Below are positions 58,047 to 64,000 of a DNA stretch of 64,000 nt, piece after piece. A program made the position numbers and the translations under genes. The stretch is from Mesorhizobium xinjiangense (GTDB lineage: Bacteria > Pseudomonadota > Alphaproteobacteria > Rhizobiales > Rhizobiaceae), in contig NZ_WOAC01000019.1 in NCBI RefSeq assembly GCF_009749525.1, positions 1 to 64,000 on the forward strand. The letters are read 5' to 3'. Position 1 is the first letter of the stretch; the number at the start of each line of letters is the position of its first letter. Below the pieces are notes generated by a model that saw only the letters and a list, made by a program, of their open reading frames with translations, made no database searches and had not been told where the DNA came from.

Positions 58047-58285
58047 ATGCCAATGACATCGTCCGCAAGCCGGTTCTCGCGCCCGCGTTTCGCGCTGTTG
58101 GTGGCGCTCGGCGTCTATCCTCTGGTCACCGGCCTGCTCTATGTCGTCCTGCCGCTCACCGAGGGCTGGATGTTGTGGCAGCGCACGCTGCTGGTCGTTC
58201 CCGTCATGGTTCCGATCATGGTGTGGGTCTCATACCGGGCGTTCAGCGTGCCTTTGGCGGTTTCCTCAATCCCAAATCCCGATGA
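58047..58285 (+). pseudogene. Small two-helix membrane protein with a frameshift
   Basis: From ATG 58047 the frame encodes [23 protein letters not shown] and a second helix ([14 protein letters not shown]), then at about 58229 it leaves the family-like sequence and would run into argJ. In the frame beginning at 58229 the text continues [18 protein letters not shown] then TGA (58283-58285), the expected end of this small family. A single missing base in the GTGTGGGTCTC stretch explains it, giving an intact product of about 79 residues. It could be a sequencing error or a true mutation. The gene is divergent from the TetR regulator and likely its target. Confidence 0.7.
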
Positions 58286-58389
58286 TCCGCTGTCCTGCCG
58301 CGGTGACCGTCGCAGATGGTACGGGCTTGCACGGCCGCAAAATCTGGGGCAGAGGGGCTCGGTCGTCCACATTCGTTCCCGGAAACGCC

Positions 58390-59631
58390 ATGTCCGCAGC
58401 GATATCGCCTCTTGCCCCCAGGAAATTTGCAAAACTGCCGGCGCTCGGCGGCGTGCGCATGGCGACGGCGCAAGCCGGCATCAAATATGAGGGGCGAACC
58501 GATCTCCTGGTCATGGTGTTCGACCAGGGCACAAAGGTCGCCGGCGTCTTCACCCGCTCGAAATGCCCCTCGGCGCCCGTCGAGTTCTGCCGGGAAAATC
58601 TTGCCGGGCAAGAGGCGCGCGTGCTCGTCGTCAATTCCGGCAACGCCAACGCCTTTACCGGCAGGAAAGGACGCGAGGCGACACGGCTGACGGCTGAGGC
58701 GGCGGCCCGGGCAGCGGGCTGTGACGTCAGCCAGGTATTCCTTGCTTCGACCGGCGTCATTGGCGAGCCGCTCGACGCCGCAGGCTTCGCGGACCGGCTC
58801 GACGGTCTCGTCGGCTCGGCGGATGCCGGCCTGTGGGGCGAGGCCGGCAAGGCCATCATGACCACAGATACCTATCCCAAATACGCCACCCGTACGGTCA
58901 GGCTGGGCGAGGCCGATGTCACCATCAACGGCATCGCCAAGGGCGCCGGCATGATCGCGCCCGACATGGCGACCATGCTTTCCTTCGTGGCGACCGATGC
59001 GCCGATTTCCGCCCCCGTCCTGAAGGCACTGCTTTCGGCCGGGGTGGGCAAGACATTCAATTCCGTGACCGTCGACAGCGACACCTCGACCAGCGATACG
59101 GTGCTTCTGTTCGCTACCGGCGCCGCCGAAGAACGCGGCGCGCCGCCGATTGCCGATGTCAGGGATCCGCGCCTGGCGCAGTTCAAGCGGGCCCTGAACC
59201 GGGTTCTCAAGGATCTGGCGCTGCAGGTGGTGCGCGACGGCGAGGGCGCGCGCAAGGAAGTGGAGATCAATGTCAGCGGCGCCAAATCGGCGCGCTCGGC
59301 CAAGCGCATCGCGCTGTCGATCGCCAATTCGCCGCTGGTCAAGACCGCGGTTGCCGGCGAGGACGCCAATTGGGGCCGCGTCGTCATGGCGGTCGGCAAG
59401 GCTGGCGAGCCGGCCGATCGCGACCTGCTGGCGATATCCTTCGGCGATATCCGCGTGGCCGTCGACGGCGAACGCGACCCGGCCTATTCCGAGGAGGAGG
59501 TATCGGCCTATATGAGGAACGACCGCATCCGCATCGGCGTCGATCTCGGCATCGGCCGTGGCAAGGCGACCGTGTGGACCTGCGATCTGACCAAGGAATA
59601 TGTCGCCATCAACGGCGACTATCGCAGCTGA
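58390..59631 (+). CDS. argJ: Bifunctional ornithine acetyltransferase/N-acetylglutamate synthase
   Basis: A 413-residue enzyme of the cyclic arginine pathway. The self-cleavage site is Ala194-Thr195 in PDMATMLSF, where Thr becomes the nucleophile; [18 protein letters not shown] and [14 protein letters not shown] are typical. ATG at 58390 gives the family N-terminus ([13 protein letters not shown]); a longer in-frame reading from 58141 overlaps the pseudogene. The GNAT gene follows 14 bases later. Confidence 0.95.
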   Translation: MSAAISPLAPRKFAKLPALGGVRMATAQAGIKYEGRTDLLVMVFDQGTKVAGVFTRSKCPSAPVEFCRENLAGQEARVLVVNSGNANAFTGRKGREATRLTAEAAARAAGCDVSQVFLASTGVIGEPLDAAGFADRLDGLVGSADAGLWGEAGKAIMTTDTYPKYATRTVRLGEADVTINGIAKGAGMIAPDMATMLSFVATDAPISAPVLKALLSAGVGKTFNSVTVDSDTSTSDTVLLFATGAAEERGAPPIADVRDPRLAQFKRALNRVLKDLALQVVRDGEGARKEVEINVSGAKSARSAKRIALSIANSPLVKTAVAGEDANWGRVVMAVGKAGEPADRDLLAISFGDIRVAVDGERDPAYSEEEVSAYMRNDRIRIGVDLGIGRGKATVWTCDLTKEYVAINGDYRS

Positions 59632-59645
59632 CCCCGGCGGACCAA

Positions 59646-60422
59646 TTGCACAACACACCGAACAACACCCCCGGCCTCGCAGGCATCAGGCGTTTTGAAG
59701 CGGCGGGCTTTCGGGCCTGGCCGGCCTCCTCTGTCTACTATGATGGAGCCTGGCTGGTGCGGCTGACTGCCGGCCTGCCGGCCAAGCGGCTGAACTCGAT
59801 CAATCCGCTCGATCCCGGTGACATCGGGCGAATGGAAGATCGCATTGCCCGTGCGGCGCGGCGTTTCGAGGCCTACGGGCGGCCGCTGACGTTCCGCATG
59901 TCGCCGCTCGCCGGGCCGCAACTGGCGGCGTTTCTGGATGCCGGCGGATGGTCGCGCTTTCGCGAGTCGATCGTCATGCGTCGCCCGATGGACAACGGTG
60001 AACTCGATGATGTGATCGATCAGATCCCGCTCAAGGATGTGGCCCGTTTCACCGGCGCCGCGCTCAAGGTGCATGCCATGGATGTCTCGATGCGTCCGGG
60101 ATTGTCCGAAGTCATCAATTCGATCGAGCCGGAAGCCGGTCTGTTTGTCCTCGAGCATGGGGACAGGCCGGCCGCAACCGCCATTTGCGTGCATGACGGG
60201 GAGCTTGCCGGCCTGTTCGAGATCGCGACCGATCGCGCCCTGCGCGGCGCCGGTCACGGGCGCCGGGTCGTCCTGTCGGCGCTCAAATGGGCAAGGCTGA
60301 GAGGCGCGCGCGAGGCCTGGTTGCAGGTCGAGGCCGACAACGAGGCGGCTCTCGGTCTTTATCGTTCGCTCGGCTTCACCGAGTTCTATCGCTATCATTA
60401 TCGCCGGCCGCCCGAAGGATGA
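59646..60422 (+). CDS. GNAT-family N-acetyltransferase
   Basis: A 258-residue acetyltransferase. N-terminal RRFEAAGFRAWPASSVYYDGAWLVRLT and RLNSINPLDPGD match a stand-alone family next to argJ; the C-terminal GNAT core has IATDRALRGAGHGRRVVLSALKWARLRG (acetyl-CoA loop) and NEAALGLYRSLGF. TTG at 59646 is used as the start because it lies just before that conserved N-terminus with GGCGGA upstream. It overlaps mutT (ATGA). Confidence 0.8.
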   Translation: MHNTPNNTPGLAGIRRFEAAGFRAWPASSVYYDGAWLVRLTAGLPAKRLNSINPLDPGDIGRMEDRIARAARRFEAYGRPLTFRMSPLAGPQLAAFLDAGGWSRFRESIVMRRPMDNGELDDVIDQIPLKDVARFTGAALKVHAMDVSMRPGLSEVINSIEPEAGLFVLEHGDRPAATAICVHDGELAGLFEIATDRALRGAGHGRRVVLSALKWARLRGAREAWLQVEADNEAALGLYRSLGFTEFYRYHYRRPPEG

Positions 60423-60841
60423 ATGCAGCCGTGATCAACGACAAGCCGGTCGTCCTGGTCTCCGCCTGTGCGCTGGTCGACGCCGACGGCCGCGTGCTCA
60501 TCGCCCAGCGTCCGCAAGGCAAGTCGATGGCCGGGCTGTGGGAGTTTCCCGGCGGCAAGGTGGAGCCGGGTGAGACGCCGGAGGAGACGGTCATTCGCGA
60601 ACTGCGCGAGGAACTCGGCATCGAAACGCGCGCCGCCTGCCTGGCGCCGCTGACCTTCGCCAGCCATGCCTACGATGAATTTCATCTCCTGATGCCGCTC
60701 TTCGTGTGCCGCCGCTTCGAGGGAACGCCGGTGCCGCGCGAAGGTCAGCGGCTGAAATGGGTCCGCCCGCGCGATCTGCGCGACTATGCGATGCCGCCGG
60801 CCGACCTGCCCCTCATCCCCTTTCTGATCGACCTGTTGTGA
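60419..60841 (+). CDS. mutT: 8-oxo-dGTP diphosphatase MutT
   Basis: A 140-residue Nudix hydrolase. The Nudix box GGKVEPGETPEETVIRELREELGIE is complete (G-x5-E-x7-R-E-x2-E-E-x-G), preceded by RPQGKSMAGLWEFPGG. It sanitises oxidised dGTP. Its ATG overlaps the stop of the GNAT gene, so argJ-GNAT-mutT form one operon, as in other Rhizobiales. Confidence 0.93.
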   Translation: MNAAVINDKPVVLVSACALVDADGRVLIAQRPQGKSMAGLWEFPGGKVEPGETPEETVIRELREELGIETRAACLAPLTFASHAYDEFHLLMPLFVCRRFEGTPVPREGQRLKWVRPRDLRDYAMPPADLPLIPFLIDLL

Positions 60842-60942
60842 GCGCGCTGCCGGCGCTGCAACTGCGTTAATGGATCGTTTAGCCGCGCATGCAATTCTTC
60901 GCGCGGTCAAGCGCGCGATCGATCCAGGTCGGGGGACGAGGA

Positions 60943-61263
60943 ATGAGAGACGATATCGATCGGCAACGCACGGCCTTCATCAAGACGTCGGCGCTCGGCA
61001 AATTCGGTACGGGATCGATGCGCATCGCCCTCCTGTTCGGCTCGGCGGCGATTGCCCTGGCGCTGATCGCGGTGCCGCTTCTGGAGAAGAGGACCGGCGG
61101 CGGGTCGGCATTTGCGTCGCGCTTTCTCAACCTTGATTTTACCAGCACCGGTTCGATCGAACGTGGCGCGACCTACACGGTGCGCCGTTCCGTGTTGCAG
61201 CGCCGGTCCGACGCCGTGTGCATCATCCGGGCAGACGGTTCGATGAGCGGCGACTGCCCCTGA
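60943..61263 (+). CDS. Single-pass membrane protein of unknown function
   Basis: A 106-residue protein with one helix (MRIALLFGSAAIALALIAVPLL at about 25-46) and a C-terminal part with two cysteines (VCIIRADGSMSGDCP). ATG at 60943 follows GGGGACGAGG. It sits just before a Flp pilin gene, on the same strand (105-base gap), and may belong with it. No family recognised. Confidence 0.65.
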   Translation: MRDDIDRQRTAFIKTSALGKFGTGSMRIALLFGSAAIALALIAVPLLEKRTGGGSAFASRFLNLDFTSTGSIERGATYTVRRSVLQRRSDAVCIIRADGSMSGDCP

Positions 61264-61368
61264 TTGCTTCAATTCGACCGAATTGCCCAACGCGTCGCTA
61301 ACCGCGTCGCTTAACGAATTCTCGCGGAGTACCCGCTATTGTGGCCCCATTCACGGGGAGTTGGCACG

Positions 61369-61539
61369 ATGGCACGCAAGTTCTGGCACGATGAGAAAGG
61401 CGCGACGGCGATCGAATACGGGCTCATTGCCGGCTTGATCTTCATGGTTATCGTCACCGCAGCGGGCCAGATGGGTTCGGCAGTCGACCAGACCTTCCAG
61501 AATGTGGGGCAGAAGCTCGCAGAGGCGAACCAGCAATAA
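61369..61539 (+). CDS. Flp-family type IVb pilin
   Basis: A 56-residue prepilin. The prepilin peptidase site is KGATAIEYGLIAGLIF: cleavage after Gly11, Glu at +5 and Tyr at +6, then the hydrophobic stem. It would form Tad-type pili for surface attachment. The Tad export genes are not in the window. ATG at 61369 (MARKFWHDE) is used. Confidence 0.9.
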   Translation: MARKFWHDEKGATAIEYGLIAGLIFMVIVTAAGQMGSAVDQTFQNVGQKLAEANQQ

Positions 61540-61645
61540 CGTCTCGATACGATCGCATTGACGATCGACCGCAGCCGGAAATCGATGCCGCGGTCGGCAC
61601 CGAATGCAGAGTGACCGACAGGCGGCGTCTCGGTGGGGTCTTCGT

Positions 61646-62515
61646 TCACTCCTTCGGCTGATTCTTCAGCGCATCCGCCAGCCGCATGGTCGCCGATCCG
61701 GGCTTCAATGGCTTTTGCTGCGATTCATGAGGCGCCCAGCCAGACAGCCAGATGAACGAGAAGGTTGCGCGTATGCGCCCGTCCGGGTCGGAGAAGCGCT
61801 CGGCGTAGATTTCGGCTGCGCGCATGAAGAGGTGCCGCGGCGTGGGCCGCCTTATGCGCCCAACAAGCGCGTTGGCCGCGCCCATGGCGCGCAGATCCTT
61901 CATCAGAGCGAACATGGTGTCGTAGCGCACCGTCACCGTTTCCACGTCGGTCACCGGCAGGGCGAAACCCGCCCGCTGCAAGAGCGCGCCGACGTCGCGC
62001 ACGTCGGCAAGCGGGTAGACGCGGGGGCTGGCCCCGCCGACAAGCTCTACCTCCGCCGCCAGCAGGCTCTCGCGCAGTTCCGACAGGGTGCCGCTGCCGG
62101 CAAGGCAGGCCAGGAACAGCCCGTCGGGCCGCAGCGCCTGGCGGATCTGAATCAGCATCCCAGGCAGGTCGTTCACCTCGTGCAGGGTGAGAAGCGAGAC
62201 CGCGAGATTGAGCGATGCGGGCTCCAGCGGCAGGATTTCGTCCGGCGCGACGATCCCCTCGCCGTCGAGCAGCGCCCGATCGGCTTCGAGACGCACCACC
62301 CGCTGCGCCTTGCCCGATTCGCGCAATGCAAGGGCAGCCGCCGGCGTCAGGCAGTGCAGGGCGCAGGCATCGTCGAATGTGCGCTCGACCGTCGATAGCC
62401 GCTCGGCCAGGTCGTCGACGGCCCGCGCCATGAGGAAGCCGGCGCCTTCATCTCCGATCCGCAGGGCGCGCTTCTTGTGCCGGATCTGAAGCGATCGATC
62501 GAACAATTGTTCCAT
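61646..62515 (-). CDS. SAM-dependent methyltransferase (NDUFAF5/BioC-like)
   Basis: A 289-residue protein: MEQLFDRSLQIRHKKRAL start, motif region VSLLTLHEVNDLPGMLIQIRQALRPDGLFLA, then GGASPRVYPLADVRDVGALLQRAGFALPV. The C-terminal text matches the methyltransferase that usually sits beside comF in Hyphomicrobiales and is related to NDUFAF5. The start motif I glycine cluster is weak. It is divergent from comF. Substrate unknown. Confidence 0.8.
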   Translation of the reverse strand: MEQLFDRSLQIRHKKRALRIGDEGAGFLMARAVDDLAERLSTVERTFDDACALHCLTPAAALALRESGKAQRVVRLEADRALLDGEGIVAPDEILPLEPASLNLAVSLLTLHEVNDLPGMLIQIRQALRPDGLFLACLAGSGTLSELRESLLAAEVELVGGASPRVYPLADVRDVGALLQRAGFALPVTDVETVTVRYDTMFALMKDLRAMGAANALVGRIRRPTPRHLFMRAAEIYAERFSDPDGRIRATFSFIWLSGWAPHESQQKPLKPGSATMRLADALKNQPKE

Positions 62516-62609
62516 CGGTCTCTCACCCGGCCTTGGCGTGCCGGTGCGCCAGACCATATGATCCGGCCTGTGCGGCTGGTGTCGCGTTGATTTTCATGGG
62601 AGGCATCTG

Positions 62610-63428
62610 GTGGCCGATCACAGGCGCAAGATCAAGCATCTTGTGCGCATAGTGGGGACCTGGTGGGGCCGCGTGCTGTTTCCCCCGGTGTGTACCGGCT
62701 GCCGGCACATCGTCAGCCAGCCGGGCGTTCTGTGCGCGCCCTGTTGGGCGCAATTGCGTCATATCGAGCAGCCCTGGTGCGCCGTGCTCGGCACGCCTTT
62801 CGAATTCGACATGGGAGCGGCCGCGATCTCGCCCGGCGCACTTGCCGACCCGCCGCCCTTCGATCGCGCCCGCTCGGCCGTGGCCTATTCCGGCATGGCG
62901 CGCCGCCTGGTGCAAAGCCTCAAATATGGCGACCGGACCGACCTCGCGCCGTGGATGGCACGCTGGATGCTGCGTGCCGGGGCCGAGCTTCTGCCCGACG
63001 CCGACCTGATCCTGGCGGTGCCCTTGCACCGGCGGCGCTTTCTTTTCCGCCGCTTCAACCAGTCGGCCGAGCTCGCGCGCGCCCTGGCGTGGTTGACCCA
63101 AAAACCCTTCGAGGCCGCGGCGGTCCAGCGTGTGCGATCGACGCGCCAGCAGGTGGGGCTGGGCCTGGCCGAGCGCCAGCGCAATGTGCAGGGCGCATTT
63201 CGCGTGGCAGAAGCCGGCAGAAGCCGCATCAAGGGCCGCAAGGTCCTGGTGATCGACGACGTCTACACGACCGGGGCGACCGTTTCGGCGCTGGCGCGCG
63301 CGCTCAAGCGGGCCGGAGCGGCCAGGGTCGATGTGCTGACATTCGCGCGGGTGCTGCCGGGGGACTTCCGGCCCGACGATGGCGCGACTATATATGGCTC
63401 CACCAGAGATATCCCATGGTTGATGTAA
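62610..63428 (+). CDS. ComF-family phosphoribosyltransferase-like protein
   Basis: A 272-residue protein: N-terminal zinc finger CTGCRHI...CAPC, and a PRTase domain with the motif VLVIDDVYTTGATVSALARAL. It is named after the B. subtilis competence protein; in Gram-negatives it helps use extracellular DNA, with no firm biochemistry. GTG at 62610 follows GGGAGG. Its last 13 bases overlap grxC. Confidence 0.9.
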   Translation: MADHRRKIKHLVRIVGTWWGRVLFPPVCTGCRHIVSQPGVLCAPCWAQLRHIEQPWCAVLGTPFEFDMGAAAISPGALADPPPFDRARSAVAYSGMARRLVQSLKYGDRTDLAPWMARWMLRAGAELLPDADLILAVPLHRRRFLFRRFNQSAELARALAWLTQKPFEAAAVQRVRSTRQQVGLGLAERQRNVQGAFRVAEAGRSRIKGRKVLVIDDVYTTGATVSALARALKRAGAARVDVLTFARVLPGDFRPDDGATIYGSTRDIPWLM

Positions 63429-63682
63429 CGATCTATACGCGCATGATGTGCGGCTATTGCAACGCCGCCAAACGCCTTCTCGACGAGAAGGGCGTCAAAT
63501 ATACCGAGCACGATGCAAGCTTCTCCCCGGAGCTGCGCGACGAGATGGCATCGCGGTCGGGCCGTGCGACCTTTCCGCAGATCTTCGTCGGCGACGTCCA
63601 TGTCGGCGGTTGCGACGAGTTGCGCACGCTCGAAGCGAACGGCAAGCTCGACGCGTTGCTGCAGACCGGCAAATTGCAATAG
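63416..63682 (+). CDS. grxC: Glutaredoxin 3
   Basis: An 88-residue dithiol glutaredoxin: active site CGYC in MMCGYCNAAKRLL, ATFPQIFVG (cis-Pro) and GGCDEL (glutathione site). It reduces disulfides with glutathione. Start overlaps comF by 13 bases. Confidence 0.94.
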   Translation: MVDVTIYTRMMCGYCNAAKRLLDEKGVKYTEHDASFSPELRDEMASRSGRATFPQIFVGDVHVGGCDELRTLEANGKLDALLQTGKLQ

Positions 63683-63691
63683 GATGGTTCG

Positions 63692-64000
63692 ATGAGCAGA
63701 TTCGTCGCCGCCGTGGTGCAGATGCGCACCGGTATGGATCCCGAGCGCAACGCCGCCGATTTCGAGGCGGGCGTGCGCCAAGCGGCAGCCAAGGGCGCAG
63801 CCTATATCCAGACGCCCGAAATGACGGGCGCGCTGGTGCGCGACCGCAAGACCCTGATGGAAGTCCTCAGGAGCGAGGAGGACGACCCGGTCTTCGCTGC
63901 CGCGCGCCGCCTGGCGGGCGAGCTCGGCGTTACCATCCACGTCGGCTCGACGCCTGTCGCCTTGCCGGGCGGCAAGGTGGCCAACAGGGCATGCCTCGTC
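63692..64000 (+). CDS. Carbon-nitrogen hydrolase (nitrilase family), truncated by the window edge
   Basis: The first 103 residues are visible: AVVQMRTGMDPERN, TPEMTGAL (likely catalytic Glu region) and VGSTPV. This is the N-terminus of a Nit1-like amidase that in Rhizobiales follows grxC. It starts 9 bases after grxC, suggesting the operon comF-grxC-nit. The catalytic Cys and Lys lie beyond 64000. Confidence 0.82.
   Translation, partial: MSRFVAAVVQMRTGMDPERNAADFEAGVRQAAAKGAAYIQTPEMTGALVRDRKTLMEVLRSEEDDPVFAAARRLAGELGVTIHVGSTPVALPGGKVANRACLV

Noticed and set aside
58141-58389. Extended N-terminus of argJ
   Set aside because: Overlaps the small membrane gene in another frame and is unlike ArgJ; ATG 58390 gives the normal start.

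Overview
The window looks like chromosome of a high-GC alphaproteobacterium of the order Hyphomicrobiales (Rhizobiales), most likely Phyllobacteriaceae-like. The pointers are the cobS/cobT cobaltochelatase pair, a SAM-II riboswitch on metA, cpdR, twin-transmembrane and DUF2125/DUF3108 proteins, rhizobial GGAATTGC-type mosaic repeats and TTGAC-type promoters. It is almost entirely coding. I see no prophage, no intact insertion sequence and no CRISPR array.

Layout: 1-316 holds a possible IS-end remnant and two hairpin repeats. Then come a glutamate-receptor-like channel gene and a DUF4424 gene (0.3-2.6 kb); bolA, a J-domain protein and cobS-GFA-cobT (2.6-7 kb); a phytase-like esterase, a queuosine-precursor transporter, rpmB, a DUF3108 protein and a YddG-like exporter (7-11 kb); gloB with a cupin and a methyltransferase (11-13.2 kb); and metA under a SAM-II riboswitch, divergent from hisC-tyrC (13.2-16.3 kb). 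Next are DUF2125, ChaC, a HAD phosphatase, an acyltransferase and YdcF (16.4-20.5 kb); ftsEX, a cytosolic/membrane protein of unknown function, hpt and cpdR (20.6-24.1 kb); pncB and a diguanylate cyclase; 3-hydroxybutyryl-CoA dehydrogenase with etfA and etfB (26.5-29.2 kb); and rhomboid, PduO-type adenosyltransferase, twin-TM protein, SDR, BrkB, EamA, gluQ and AlkA-like genes (29.5-35.9 kb). HNH, dsbB, a YqaA protein and tRNA-Leu(CAA) followed by a 79-bp direct repeat lead to an epimerase (36-39 kb).

A five-gene minus-strand run at 39.2-45.1 kb reads ligD, ku, a BRCT/HTH/TPR protein, an alpha/beta hydrolase and xthA. It is a non-homologous end-joining operon with translationally coupled extra members. 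After it come a FecR-CHASE2 cyclase pair, two small lipoproteins, a candidate small RNA, an acyl-CoA synthetase, a GNAT/flippase pair for surface glycans, secA divergent from a parvulin, a TetR regulator facing a frameshifted small membrane gene, argJ-GNAT-mutT, a Flp pilin, and methyltransferase, comF, grxC and a truncated nitrilase at the right edge.

Themes that connect genes: methionine control (riboswitch plus a MetA carrying Glu111, which predicts acetyl-CoA use); cobalamin (cobS, cobT, adenosyltransferase); cell cycle (ftsEX with a CtrA-type box, cpdR nearby); and DNA repair (ligD-ku operon with an exonuclease, and an AlkA-like glycosylase elsewhere). All functional calls come from reading protein sequences and motifs by eye; no database search was run.
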